64,000 bases of DNA from Acaudatibacter sp050729515 (GCA_050729515.1 JBOHLG010000009.1:1-64000); one strand, 5' to 3'. Positions 10,625 through 19,781 are shown, counted from the stretch's first letter. Notes: generated by a model from the letters alone, not told the origin. Numbers and translations: made by a program.

Positions 10625-12418
10625 ATGGCCTCTTCAGTGGTCCCGGATCGACCGGCATCGTCGGGCGCCGGAGACGGCGTCCGACTCTTCGCGGCGTCGG
10701 CCCGAAATATCATTCCCAGGCTGGTCCACAGCCTGGCCCTGGCGTGCGTCGGCTGCATCTATCTCGGGTCGGCCTGGGCAGGGGCATGGTTCCTCATCGC
10801 GTTAACCTGTATCCTGGTTGCCGTCAGCCAGACCAACAGGAACAAGTCGGGGAGTTCGCCTAGAAATGGGCGCCTCCTGTCGCGCATTCTCCTCTTCGTA
10901 AGCTTACTCAGCTCAGTGCTCAACGCGGTGCTTCCGGCGGCGATCTGGGTCAGGGCCGACGATTACGGGCAAGTTTTTGCAATCGTCTCCCTCTTTATCG
11001 CCGCTGCCTATGTCCTGCTTCAGTACTATTCGGAACGGAAGACGTTCTTCACACTCTTGGCGCCGTACTTTGCGTCTTTGGGTTACATCTGTTTTCACTT
11101 GGCGCGAGCTACCGAGAGTCCGATGGCCGCCGCCGCGATTCTTCTGGCTGGCGCGGTCAGCCTGGTGAACTTCTTCGCCCTCTCCCGTCAACTCCTAGAC
11201 CGGTCGCGATCCGCCCTCCGTCGCGCCAGGATGGATGCGCGCGAGAACGAAAAGGCGGCCGCTTCCGCCAACGAGGCCAAGACCGACTTCCTCGCCGCCA
11301 TGAGCCACGAGATCCGAACCCCTCTCAATGGCGTACTTGGGATGACCCAGGCGATGGCGGCCGGGCCGCTCTCGAAAATCCAGAGGGAGCGCCTCGGCGT
11401 CGTCCACCAATCGGGCAAGGCGCTCTTGGCGATCCTCAACGACATTCTCGATCTTTCCAAGATCGAGGCCGGCAAGCTGGAGCTCGAAGAGATCGACTTC
11501 GACTTGCGCGAGCTCGTCTTGAGCGTGCACGGCGCCTTCGCGCCGCTCGCTCATCAGAAAAAGGTCCGCTTCGAAATCGAGATCCGCGAAGCCGAGGGCT
11601 TTTGGCGCGGCGATCCGGTCCGGCTCCGCCAGATCATCGGCAACCTCGTTTCCAACGCCCTGAAGTTCACCGAGCAAGGGTCGGTCGATCTGGTCATCCG
11701 AAGCCGCCCCGGCGGCCTGGCGATCCAGGTGCGTGACACCGGCGTCGGACTCGCCGCGGACGCCCTGCCCAGGCTCTTTGACAAGTTCTCTCAGGCCGAC
11801 GCTTCGACCGCTCGCAAATTCGGCGGCAGCGGCCTGGGCCTGGCGATCTGCCGCCGCCTCGCCATTCTCATGGGCGGGGACATCGTGGTGGCGAGCGAGC
11901 TCGGTCGCGGTTCGACCTTCACCCTGGAGCTCCCTCTCAAGCGGGCGACGGGCCCCTCTGCAGATAAGAGCCTCTCCGCGCGCCCCGCGCCAGTTGAGCG
12001 CTTCTCACTGCGTCTGCTGGCCGCCGAAGATAATGCAGTCAATCAGCTCGTGCTCTCCACCCTCTTGGCCCAAGTCGGCGTCGAGCCGACGCTGGTGGCG
12101 GATGGCGCGGCCGCCGTCGCCGCGTGGGAGGCCCAGGAGTGGGACGCCATCCTCATGGATGTGCAGATGCCGGTTATGGACGGCCCGGCGGCGGCGCGCG
12201 CCATTCGCCGGCGCGAGGCCGAACTGGGTCGATCTCGAACTCCGATCATCGCCCTCACCGCCAATGCGATGAGCCACCAGATCGGTGAATACCTGGCGGC
12301 CGGAATGGACGGCCATCTGCCCAAGCCGATTGAGGCCAAACGGCTCTTCGAGACCCTGGCGCAACTCGTCCAGGGCTCCGCTCCAGAGGAGGCCTCGCCC
12401 CTCGCCGCGGCCCGTTGA
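10625..12418 (+). CDS. Membrane-bound hybrid sensor histidine kinase
   Basis: 597 residues. The N-terminal ~190 residues hold about six hydrophobic segments and no recognisable periplasmic sensor. A helical linker leads to the phosphoacceptor box MSHEIRTPLNGVLG (His near residue 228). The HATPase domain shows NLVSNALKF, VRDTGVGL, FDKFSQAD and GGSGLGLAI. The C-terminal receiver has the acidic pair LAAEDNAVN, the phospho-aspartate in ILMDVQMPVMDG (near residue 512) and the Lys in HLPKPIEA. No response regulator or HPt gene is adjacent, so the output is likely a distant phosphorelay. The N-terminal part is visibly less GC-rich than the kinase core. Confidence 0.92.
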   Translation: MASSVVPDRPASSGAGDGVRLFAASARNIIPRLVHSLALACVGCIYLGSAWAGAWFLIALTCILVAVSQTNRNKSGSSPRNGRLLSRILLFVSLLSSVLNAVLPAAIWVRADDYGQVFAIVSLFIAAAYVLLQYYSERKTFFTLLAPYFASLGYICFHLARATESPMAAAAILLAGAVSLVNFFALSRQLLDRSRSALRRARMDARENEKAAASANEAKTDFLAAMSHEIRTPLNGVLGMTQAMAAGPLSKIQRERLGVVHQSGKALLAILNDILDLSKIEAGKLELEEIDFDLRELVLSVHGAFAPLAHQKKVRFEIEIREAEGFWRGDPVRLRQIIGNLVSNALKFTEQGSVDLVIRSRPGGLAIQVRDTGVGLAADALPRLFDKFSQADASTARKFGGSGLGLAICRRLAILMGGDIVVASELGRGSTFTLELPLKRATGPSADKSLSARPAPVERFSLRLLAAEDNAVNQLVLSTLLAQVGVEPTLVADGAAAVAAWEAQEWDAILMDVQMPVMDGPAAARAIRRREAELGRSRTPIIALTANAMSHQIGEYLAAGMDGHLPKPIEAKRLFETLAQLVQGSAPEEASPLAAAR

Positions 12419-12427
12419 AGCGGCTCT

Positions 12428-13969
12428 TCAGGAACTCAAAGCGCGCCGCACCTCGGACCACGGGTCAGTCTCGACCCGACTTTCGAGATCGAAAATCATC
12501 GTCGCGCGTCGTCCGCGCTCATACGCCGGCCAGGAGGGGAGCGACCCGCAATTGGGGTCGCCTGTGCGGGCGAAGGCCAGCCAGGCCGGCGCCATCTGGT
12601 CGGCCAGGGTCTGCGGCGCCTCTCCGCGACCAACGAAGTTGCGCGCCGCCTCCACATTGTCGAAGGCGAAGGGGATTTCGAGGGCGTGGGGGCATCGAAG
12701 CTCGCCCCTCGCCACCGGGGTCTCCCAGGCCAGCATATACATGAAGACCGGCGCCGCCTCTTGGTCAGCCTTGCGCTCGGCAAGCGTCACCGAGTTCGAC
12801 CACATCGTGGTTGCGGTCTGGACCTGGCAGACGAGATGGGTCGGCGAATAGTCCGGGAACCGCCGCCGGAGCGCCCCCACGAGAGCCTCGGCTCTGTCCC
12901 CGACGGCTTCCCTTGCCCGCTTGAGGAGATCATCATCGGTGTATTCGCCGAATCTCGGCCCTCCCCGGAGGAAAAGGGTCGCCTCGTCTTTGTTCGTTCC
13001 GATCATCAGGGGAATCTCGGCCGAGATGGTCGGGGCGTCGGGGTCGAACGGATGGCGCGGAAGGGCAAGGCCGTTGACGCACGGGGAGAAGGCTCGCATG
13101 AGGCGATCGGCCCCGAGACTTTCGGACGCCTTTTGAATCTCTTCCGCTGAGATCTCTTCGAGGCGTTCGAGCTGGCCCGGTTCGATGGAAAGTGCGGCGA
13201 GGAACTGGCGCGCGGTTCTGGTGGCGGCTCCCTTGGAAACGGCCTTGAGGCCTGGCCCGCTCTGAATGATGGCCCTGTGGAAGAGCCCATGCGCGTCCGG
13301 CATGGCCTGCAGCATAGAAACCTTGGCGCCGCCGCCGCTCTCGCCGAAGATCGTGACATTGGCCGGGTCGCCGCCGAAACGGGCGATACTGTCCCTCACC
13401 CATTGCAGGGAAAGGACGATGTCCAGCATCCCCGCTTGACCGGACGATGGGTGGCCGCCTAGCTCGCCCAGGTGCAGGTACCCGAAGACGTTGAGCCGGT
13501 GGTTGACGGTGAGAACGACCACATCGCCGCGCCGGGCCAGCTGAGCTCCATCGTACATGGCCGCCCCGCCCGAGCCGTTGGCGAAGCCGCCACCGTGCAA
13601 CCAGACCATGACCGGTCGCCGGCGATCGTCCAATCCCGGCGTCCAGAGATTCAGAAAAAGGCAATCCTCGTCGGTTCCGGGCTGATCGGGAGCGGGAGGA
13701 TCGCCAGCGCTGCGCCCGCCGGTCTTCTCGCCGGGCGGCAAACCCGACTGAATCGCCGGGGCGCCAAGGGTGAAACAGTCGGCCGGCTCAGCCCAGGGTG
13801 AGGGTTTCATGGGCGGTCGAAATCGGCGGGCCCCCAGCGGAGGCGCGCCATAGCGGACGCCCTTGAAGATCGAGAGTCCCCCCTCCGCATAGCCTCTGAT
13901 CGGTCCATTGCTGGTGGCGACGGCTGCGGTGACGGGCGCTGGGCGCGTCTCGGCGAGGACTTCAGACAT
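12428..13969 (-). CDS. Carboxylesterase, type B family
   Basis: A 513-residue carboxylesterase of the cholinesterase-like family. It starts with the family pattern GPIRGYAEGGLSIFKGVRYG, has the oxyanion HGGGFANGSG, the nucleophile in FGESGGGAKV, the acid in GTNKDEATLF and the His in CPHALEIPFAFDN. There is no signal peptide, so it is probably cytoplasmic. The ATG at 13969 has AGGAGAG upstream. It converges with the kinase gene; the stop codons are nine bases apart. Confidence 0.92.
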   Translation of the reverse strand: MSEVLAETRPAPVTAAVATSNGPIRGYAEGGLSIFKGVRYGAPPLGARRFRPPMKPSPWAEPADCFTLGAPAIQSGLPPGEKTGGRSAGDPPAPDQPGTDEDCLFLNLWTPGLDDRRRPVMVWLHGGGFANGSGGAAMYDGAQLARRGDVVVLTVNHRLNVFGYLHLGELGGHPSSGQAGMLDIVLSLQWVRDSIARFGGDPANVTIFGESGGGAKVSMLQAMPDAHGLFHRAIIQSGPGLKAVSKGAATRTARQFLAALSIEPGQLERLEEISAEEIQKASESLGADRLMRAFSPCVNGLALPRHPFDPDAPTISAEIPLMIGTNKDEATLFLRGGPRFGEYTDDDLLKRAREAVGDRAEALVGALRRRFPDYSPTHLVCQVQTATTMWSNSVTLAERKADQEAAPVFMYMLAWETPVARGELRCPHALEIPFAFDNVEAARNFVGRGEAPQTLADQMAPAWLAFARTGDPNCGSLPSWPAYERGRRATMIFDLESRVETDPWSEVRRALSS

Positions 13970-14355
13970 GGCGGTCTCTCCTGGCTTCCCCGCCCGGAAA
14001 GAACGTCCTTCGGGCCAAAGCGTCAAGGAGGCCGCGGTCTGCGATCACACTCTCTAGGTACCTCGCGGGATGGCGAGGAGGGCGCCCTCATGGCGGCGTT
14101 CCGCTAACGCTCAAGACGTTCCTGCGGCTGAGGCCCGTCGGGCCGAACCATGCCGGATCGAACTGCGAGCGATCCAATCCGCGGTTCGGAATCGATGAAA
14201 TCGGCGGCCGCGGGAAGGGCTCTGGCGAGATCCGTCCTTTTTTGGAGATCAGGAGTGCGGCGAGAACTCAGGCTCGATGTGCGACAACGCGCCGCATCAG
14301 TTTGACCTCAGACGCCTACTGAAATCGCGACCGTCCAGGGCCGCGAAGCAAAAGG
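13970..14355. other. 386-bp intergenic region without a recognised gene
   Basis: This stretch holds the upstream region of the carboxylesterase gene and the downstream region of ctrA. I saw no open frame with coding character and no strong terminator. A short hairpin GGCCCG-T-CGGGCC lies near 14131. A T-rich patch (CCTTTTTTGG) lies near 14236. Confidence 0.5.
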
Positions 14356-15048
14356 TCAGGCGGCGGCCTTTCCGTCCTGCGGATCTCGAAGCACGTATCC
14401 CCGTCCCCAGACAGTTTCGATGTGATGATCTTCGGCGGCCGCTTTGAGTTTCTTACGTAACTTGCAGATGAACACGTCGATGATCTTCAATTCCGGCTCA
14501 TCCATCCCGCCGTAGAGATGATTTAGGAACATTTCCTTAGTGAGCGTCGTCCCCTTTCTCAAGGAAAGAAGTTCGAGCATCTGATATTCCTTACCGGTCA
14601 GGTGAACCCGCATGCCATTCACCTCGACGGTCTTGGCGTCAAGATTGACCACGATCTCACCAGTCTTGATGATCGACTGGGCATGTCCCTTGGACCGCCG
14701 AACGACGGCGTGGATTCGCGCCACCAACTCTTCCTTGTGGAAGGGCTTGGTCATGTAATCGTCGGCTCCGCCGCCCAGGCTCTTCACCTTGGTTTCGATT
14801 TCCGATGTTCCGGAGAGAATCATTATGGGAGTGTTGATCTTTCCGACCCGCAACGTTCGCAGCACATCCATGCCGCTCATGTCGGGAAGATTCATGTCGA
14901 GAAGAATCAAATCGTAGTCATAGATCTTGCCAAGATCGATGCCTTCTTCTCCAAGGTCTGTCGTATAGACATTGAAGCCCTCGGATTTGAGCATCAGCTC
15001 GATGCCTTGCGCCGTGGCGCTATCGTCTTCGATCAGAAGTACGCGCAT
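14356..15048 (-). CDS. ctrA: Cell-cycle response regulator CtrA
   Basis: OmpR-type response regulator of 230 residues, the length of Caulobacter CtrA. Receiver: MRVLLIEDD, phospho-Asp at residue 51 in LILLDMNLPDMSG, Thr/Ser switch in MILSGTSE and Lys in YMTKPFHKEEL. The winged-helix DNA-binding domain is highly CtrA-like (MRVHLTGKEYQMLELLSLRK, KIIDVFICKLRKKL, ETVWGRGYVLRDP). CtrA binds TTAA-N7-TTAA sites and controls division, motility and replication silencing. The C terminus ends GKAAA, so the Ala-Ala type degradation tag of CtrA is kept. The ATG at 15048 has GGGGAGGG upstream. A CtrA-like site lies in its own upstream region. Confidence 0.96.
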   Translation of the reverse strand: MRVLLIEDDSATAQGIELMLKSEGFNVYTTDLGEEGIDLGKIYDYDLILLDMNLPDMSGMDVLRTLRVGKINTPIMILSGTSEIETKVKSLGGGADDYMTKPFHKEELVARIHAVVRRSKGHAQSIIKTGEIVVNLDAKTVEVNGMRVHLTGKEYQMLELLSLRKGTTLTKEMFLNHLYGGMDEPELKIIDVFICKLRKKLKAAAEDHHIETVWGRGYVLRDPQDGKAAA

Positions 15049-15128
15049 CCGTCGATCCCTCCCCGCACGACGCAGACAACTCACCAGAGCCCGCGCGCGC
15101 TCGCCCCCGCAAAGTGACAAGGGGTAAT

Positions 15129-15143
15129 TTAAGACGGGTTAAC
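15129..15143. promoter_or_regulatory. CtrA-box-like site upstream of ctrA
   Basis: TTAA-GACGGG-TTAAC: two TTAA half-sites, the second with the typical trailing C, separated by six rather than the consensus seven bases. It lies about 80 bases upstream of the ctrA start and about 50 bases upstream of the divergent xylanase start, so CtrA could autoregulate and also touch the xylanase gene. Confidence 0.5.
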
Positions 15144-15195
15144 GATGATGCTGCAAGGCCTATAGGCTGATTTCTCCCAAAGGAACGAGCAGGCG

Positions 15196-16272
15196 ATGGT
15201 TCCCGCCGCGCAACCAACCCGCCGGTCCGTCCTCGCCGCCTCGCTGGCCCTCGGCGCCTGCCAACGGCCCGTTTCAAGCTCCGCCCAGGACCTCAGCTCC
15301 GAGCCTCTCAAAAAGGTCGCCCCGTTTGCGATCGGAACCGCTGTGCAGTCTGCCCAGTTCGCCGATCCGGCGCTCTCGTCCCTCTTCACCCGCGAAGTCT
15401 CCCAGCTGACACCCGAATGGGAGATGAAGATGGAATACATCCTTCGCCCCGACGGAAGTTTCCAGTTCGCCGCTCCGGACCGGATCGCTGACTTCGCCAG
15501 TCAAAACGGCCTCGCCCTCTTTGGCCACACCTTGATCTGGTACGAGGAGACGCCGGCCGCGTTCGAACGTCTCGATCAATCCAAGATCCCCTTCCGTCAG
15601 GCCTTCGCCAACTACATCGAGGCGGTAGTCGGTCGATATCGCGGGCGGGCTGTCGGCTGGGACGTGGTCAATGAGCCGATCGCCGAGGATGGGAACGGCC
15701 TTCGCGAGAGCTTGTGGAGCGCTCGCCTGGGGGACATCGGATATATGGAGCTGGCGTTCGAACTGGCGCGCCGCGCCGACCCACAGCCGGTGCTTTTCCT
15801 CAACGACTACAATCTGGAATCCAATCCGGCCAAGCGAGCAGCGTTCCTGAACCTCGCCGAGCGGCTCCTCGCCGCTGGTGCGCCGCTTGGCGGCCTGGGC
15901 ACCCAGACCCATGTCGCCGCCGATCTTCGGAGGGGCGCGATCACGGCCTGCGTGGCCGATCTCGGCAGTCTGGGGCTGCAGGTCAGAATCTCAGAAATGG
16001 ACGTATCCCTCTCCGAGGCGAAGGCGCTGTTCACGGGCCGGAGCGGACTCCTGAGCGCCCAGGCCCGTCTCTACGCCGAAGCGGCGGAGGCGATGATGGC
16101 GCTTCCCGCGGCTCAGAGGTTCGGCGTCACGTTCTGGGGACTGAGGGATCGTGATTCCTGGTTGAGGCGCGAGCATCCCGGCGATTCGCCGCTTCTCTTC
16201 GACGATCAGGGGCGGCCCAAGCCGGACCTCGCCGCCTTCGAATCTAGGCTGACGCCTCGCCGAAAAGGCTGA
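15196..16272 (+). CDS. Exported GH10 endo-1,4-beta-xylanase
   Basis: Glycoside hydrolase family 10 xylanase of 358 residues, cleaving internal beta-1,4-xylosidic bonds. The N terminus (QPTRRSVLAASLALGAC) has a twin arginine and a lipobox, so it is probably a Tat-exported lipoprotein. Family marks: LTPEWEMKMEYILRPDG, FGHTLIWYEETP, the acid/base Glu in GWDVVNEPIAE and the nucleophile Glu in RISEMDV. FWGLRDRDSWL closes the barrel. It is divergent from ctrA with a 147-base gap. No other xylan-utilisation gene is nearby. Confidence 0.93.
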   Translation: MVPAAQPTRRSVLAASLALGACQRPVSSSAQDLSSEPLKKVAPFAIGTAVQSAQFADPALSSLFTREVSQLTPEWEMKMEYILRPDGSFQFAAPDRIADFASQNGLALFGHTLIWYEETPAAFERLDQSKIPFRQAFANYIEAVVGRYRGRAVGWDVVNEPIAEDGNGLRESLWSARLGDIGYMELAFELARRADPQPVLFLNDYNLESNPAKRAAFLNLAERLLAAGAPLGGLGTQTHVAADLRRGAITACVADLGSLGLQVRISEMDVSLSEAKALFTGRSGLLSAQARLYAEAAEAMMALPAAQRFGVTFWGLRDRDSWLRREHPGDSPLLFDDQGRPKPDLAAFESRLTPRRKG

Positions 16273-16276
16273 CGCT

Positions 16277-16645
16277 TCAGAAGCGCTGCGCCGCCGAGGT
16301 TCTCGCCGGCGCCTGCTCGGTTTCGCTCAATTCCCTGATCCTGGCCAGGTCGTCGCCGATCCGCACAACGATCACATAGAATTCGCAGAACGCGCGCCAG
16401 ACCAAGCCGATTGCGAAGGCGACCAGCAGTCCGATGGCGAGCACGACGATCGCGAGCAGCACCGCCGCCCAGCTTCCTTCGCGAAGGGCGACGCCGATGG
16501 ACGCGCCGATGACCGAGAAGGCGACGATCACAATGACCCCCAGCCCGGCCCAGTAGACGAGGTGGATCACCGGTCCGGTGACGAGGCGTTCAAAGGTGAG
16601 CGCTCGCCAGATTCGCCCGTGGTCAGTCCGACCTGCTGGACTCAT
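16277..16645 (-). CDS. DUF4282 membrane protein (122 aa)
   Basis: Small inner-membrane protein with two long hydrophobic segments (HLVYWAGLGVIVIVAFSVIG and AAVLLAIVVLAIGLLVAFAIGLVWRA, broken here for length). The opening ALTFERLVTGPVIHLVYW and the juxtamembrane FCEFYVIVVRIGDDL match DUF4282. The C-terminal tail is short, charged and probably cytoplasmic. Function unknown. It converges with the xylanase gene (four bases between stops) and lies downstream of sciP on the same strand, but a strong terminator separates it from sciP. Confidence 0.8.
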   Translation of the reverse strand: MSPAGRTDHGRIWRALTFERLVTGPVIHLVYWAGLGVIVIVAFSVIGASIGVALREGSWAAVLLAIVVLAIGLLVAFAIGLVWRAFCEFYVIVVRIGDDLARIRELSETEQAPARTSAAQRF

Positions 16646-16760
16646 GGCGACGAGATGACCCTCCGGTTATCGCCCGCGGCGATGGCTAGCAGCGCAAGCG
16701 GCTTGGAGCAATGGCGCTCGAAGGCTCGGTGGAAAGGGTCGCAGCCGCAAGTCGAACAGG

Positions 16761-16800
16761 AAAAAAAAGGCGGCCGCGCCTGGAGGGAGTCGCGGCCGCC
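16761..16800 (-). terminator. Rho-independent terminator of sciP
   Basis: A perfect 10-bp inverted repeat (GGCGGCCGCG / CGCGGCCGCC) followed on the minus strand by eight Ts. It begins 25 bases after the sciP stop. This is the clearest intrinsic terminator in the window. Confidence 0.92.
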
Positions 16801-16825
16801 ATGCTCGCTGTTCCTTGGGGGAGGC

Positions 16826-17113
16826 TCAGCGAAAACTTCTCTCGGTGTGAACGGTGGTGCGAAGCCCGGGCATTCCATGCTTGTCGAACGCTTGCTGCCA
16901 GGCGAGGAACTCCTCGTTGGTCAAGGCGTATCGCGCGCAAGCCTCCTCGAGGCTGAGGAGTCCCCCGCGCACCGCGATGACAACCTCGGCCTTGCGGCGT
17001 ATCACCCATCTTTGGGTGTTGGCCGGAGGCAGGTCGGAAATCGTCAGGGCGTCGCCAGTAGGACCGATCACATATCGGTCGCCTCGGCTGTTGATGCGTT
17101 GCTGCTGCAACAT
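16826..17113 (-). CDS. sciP: CtrA inhibitory protein SciP (DUF1153)
   Basis: A 95-residue helix-turn-helix protein. The segment RYVIGPTGDALTISDLPPAN and the helix block RWVIRRKAEVVIAVRGGLLS, followed by LEEACARYALTNEEFLAWQ, are the DUF1153/SciP signature. In Caulobacter SciP binds CtrA or its promoters and blocks CtrA-activated transcription in swarmer cells. It is set beside mnmA in divergent orientation, an arrangement I recall from Caulobacter. The ATG at 17113 gives the family-typical N terminus. AT-rich upstream sequence includes TTAATACGGTTAG, a poor CtrA-like site. A strong terminator ends the transcript. Confidence 0.93.
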   Translation of the reverse strand: MLQQQRINSRGDRYVIGPTGDALTISDLPPANTQRWVIRRKAEVVIAVRGGLLSLEEACARYALTNEEFLAWQQAFDKHGMPGLRTTVHTERSFR

Positions 17114-17336
17114 GTCGCCTCGTCCTTCGCAAGACACTTCGAGAGACTATGCAGCGGCACCCTATAACGTTGACTTAATACGGTTAGTAAAGACGAGGTA
17201 AGCGCATGATGAATGGAGGATTTACATTATTGCGCCAGAATAGGACAGGTATTACTGCCGATTAACTACCGGCCGACAATTCAGGCGAGGCGGCGACTCT
17301 CGCCATGCAACCGACGGACGGCTAGAAGCACGCCCA

Positions 17337-18575
17337 ATGTTCCAGAAGGCGACCCATTCGGAAGCGGCAAGCGTGCAGGCGGCGCTGGGCGGCCTTGGCG
17401 AAGGCTCGCGTGTCGTTGCGGCCATGTCGGGCGGCGTCGACTCGACCACGGTCGCTGGGCTGCTGAAGTCCGCTGGGTGCGAGGTGGTGGGCGTCACGCT
17501 GCAGCTTTACGACTCACCGAGGGCCGCTCCCCGCGCCGGCGCCTGTTGCGCCGGGCAGGATATCCGCGACGCGCGCGCCGCGGCTCAGAGACTGGGCATC
17601 CCCCATTATGTCCTCGACTACCGGCGCCGGTTCAGGTCGGCGGTGATCGACGATTTCGTCGACACCTACGTGCGCGGCGAGACCCCGGTTCCTTGCGTCC
17701 GCTGCAACCAGACGGTGAAGTTCAGCGACCTTCTGACGATTTCGCGCGAACTGGGGGCCGCGGCCTTGGCGACGGGTCACTACGTGCGTCGGGTGGAGCG
17801 GGACGGTCGAACCGAGCTCCATCGCGCCCGCGACTCTGCGCGCGATCAAAGCTACTTCCTCTTCGCCACGACGGCCCGGCAGCTGGATTTCCTCCGGTTT
17901 CCCCTCGGCGGCCTTGAGAAGACGGCGGTCCGGGCTCTGGCGGCGGCCCTGGGGCTCGCCGTCGCCGATAAGCCTGACAGCCAGGACATCTGTTTTGTTC
18001 CCAAGGGGCGATACACGACGGTGATCGAGCGCTTGCGGCCCTCGGCCGCGGCGAGAGGCGACATCGTTCACGTCGATGGGCGGGTGCTGGGCCAGCACGG
18101 CGGAGTCGCGCGCTACACCGTCGGCCAAAGGCGGGGCCTCAATGTCGCGGTGGGCGATCCGCTCTTCGTCACGCGCCTGGACGCGGCGCGCAACGAGGTC
18201 GTCGTGGGGCCTCGGCGGGCGCTCGCAACCGCGAGTTTGCGCCTGAAGGAGATCAATTGGCTCGCCACGGAGTCGAGCTTCGAAGAAGCGGCTCGATCTG
18301 GCCGAGCCGTGCTGGCTCGGGTGCGCTCGACAAGGGAGCCGGCTCCGGCGAGGCTGATCATGTCCGAGCGGGGCCCGGAGGCGGTCTTCGAGACACCCGA
18401 GGAAGGGGTCGCGCCGGGCCAGGCTTGCGTCCTCTACGATGCCGCCGAGCGGAGCCGGGTGCTGGGCGGAGGTTTCATCGCCGCCGCCGTGACGGGCCGG
18501 GCGAGCACGGCCCTGGCGCAATCGAACGGGCTTGCGCCGGGAAGGCGGGCGAGCCACATCGGGATTGCTTCCTGA
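17337..18575 (+). CDS. mnmA: tRNA-specific 2-thiouridylase MnmA
   Basis: MnmA (TrmU) thiolates U34 of Lys, Glu and Gln tRNAs using sulfur from a relay. The PP-loop ATP motif is AAMSGGVDSTTVAGLL. Catalytic cysteines are in TPVPCVRCNQTVKF and DSQDICFVPKG. Tail motifs YTVGQRRGL and DPLFVTRLDAARNEVVVG are typical, and C-terminal VLGGGFI closes the beta-barrel domain. 412 residues with a somewhat extended Ala-rich tail. Divergent from sciP across a 223-base region that includes another TTAAC sequence near 17264. Confidence 0.95.
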   Translation: MFQKATHSEAASVQAALGGLGEGSRVVAAMSGGVDSTTVAGLLKSAGCEVVGVTLQLYDSPRAAPRAGACCAGQDIRDARAAAQRLGIPHYVLDYRRRFRSAVIDDFVDTYVRGETPVPCVRCNQTVKFSDLLTISRELGAAALATGHYVRRVERDGRTELHRARDSARDQSYFLFATTARQLDFLRFPLGGLEKTAVRALAAALGLAVADKPDSQDICFVPKGRYTTVIERLRPSAAARGDIVHVDGRVLGQHGGVARYTVGQRRGLNVAVGDPLFVTRLDAARNEVVVGPRRALATASLRLKEINWLATESSFEEAARSGRAVLARVRSTREPAPARLIMSERGPEAVFETPEEGVAPGQACVLYDAAERSRVLGGGFIAAAVTGRASTALAQSNGLAPGRRASHIGIAS

Positions 18576-18596
18576 AACCCCATGTGGAGGACGCAG

Positions 18597-19781
18597 ATGT
18601 CCGCCGATCCCATCGTCATCGTCGGCTACGCCCGAACCCCCATGGGCGCGTTCCAAGGCGCCCTCGCGCCGGCGTCCGCCGTACAATTGGGTTCGGCCGC
18701 GGTGAAAGAGGCGGTCCGACGCTCCGGCGTCAGCTCGGAGGCTGTCGAACAGATCGTGATGGGTTGCGTGCTTCCAGCGGGCCTGGGGCAGGCGCCGGCG
18801 CGTCAGGCGGGAATCGGCGCAGGTCTCGATCTCGGCGTCCAGGCCACCACGGTCAACAAGATGTGCGGCTCGGGCCTGCAGGCGGCGATCCTCGCCCATG
18901 ACGCGATCGCGGCGGGATCCGCGCAGATCATCGTCGCGGGGGGAATGGAGAGCATGACCAATGCCCCGTATCTCCTCGCCAAGCACCGCTCCGGCGCGCG
19001 CATCGGCCACGATCGGGTGATGGATTCGATGTATCTCGATGGTCTTGAGGACGCCTACGAGCCCGGAAAGCTCATGGGCGTCTTCGCCGAGGAGACGGCG
19101 GCGGCCTATCAGTTCACCCGCGCCGACATGGACGCCTACGCTACCGAGAGCCTGCACCGCGCCAGACGCGCCTCGGAATCGGGCGCATTCGCCCGCGAGA
19201 TCGTCCCGGTGGAGGTCAGCTCGCGCAGAAGCATCGAGAGAATAGACCTCGACGAACAGCCAATGAAGGCGGACCCGGCCAAGATTCCGACCCTCAAGCC
19301 GGCCTTCTCCAAGGACGGCGCCATCACGGCGGCCAACGCCTCGTCGATCTCTGACGGCGCAGCCGCCCTCGTCCTCATGCATGCCTCGACCGCCGAGAAG
19401 CTCGGCGCCAAGCCCATCGCGCGGGTGGCGGCCCACGCCGCGCACGCCCACGCGCCGGCGCGTTTCACCACCGCACCGGTTCCGGCCATGAAGACGGCCC
19501 TGGCCAGGGCTGGCTGGGAAGCTTCGGACGTCGACCTATTCGAGGTGAATGAAGCCTTCGCTGTGGTGGCCATGATCGCCATGCGCGAACTTTCCATTCC
19601 GCACGAGAAGCTGAACGTGAACGGCGGCGCGTGCGCGCTTGGTCATCCCATCGGCGCGTCGGGCGCCCGCATCATCGCCACTCTGCTGGCGGCCATGGAG
19701 GCGCGCAACGCCAAGAAGGGCCTGGCCTCGCTATGCATCGGCGGCGGCGAAGCGGTCGCCATGGCCGTCGAGAGGGTCTGA
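18597..19781 (+). CDS. Acetyl-CoA acetyltransferase (thiolase)
   Basis: Thiolase II type enzyme of 394 residues that condenses two acetyl-CoA to acetoacetyl-CoA or runs in reverse. It has the nucleophile Cys in NKMCGSGLQA, the His in EVNEAFAVVAM and GGACALGHPIGASGAR, and the final Cys in ASLCIGGGEAVAM. I chose ATG 18597 because GGAGG lies six bases upstream; the earlier ATG at 18582 would place that ribosome site inside the gene. It follows mnmA by 21 bases. It converges closely with the next gene, with 11 bases between stops. Confidence 0.94.
   Translation: MSADPIVIVGYARTPMGAFQGALAPASAVQLGSAAVKEAVRRSGVSSEAVEQIVMGCVLPAGLGQAPARQAGIGAGLDLGVQATTVNKMCGSGLQAAILAHDAIAAGSAQIIVAGGMESMTNAPYLLAKHRSGARIGHDRVMDSMYLDGLEDAYEPGKLMGVFAEETAAAYQFTRADMDAYATESLHRARRASESGAFAREIVPVEVSSRRSIERIDLDEQPMKADPAKIPTLKPAFSKDGAITAANASSISDGAAALVLMHASTAEKLGAKPIARVAAHAAHAHAPARFTTAPVPAMKTALARAGWEASDVDLFEVNEAFAVVAMIAMRELSIPHEKLNVNGGACALGHPIGASGARIIATLLAAMEARNAKKGLASLCIGGGEAVAMAVERV

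Noticed and set aside
17514..19451. 645-codon minus-strand frame under mnmA and the thiolase
   Set aside because: It spans two certain genes on the other strand and has the His/Arg/Gly-rich look of a shadow frame.
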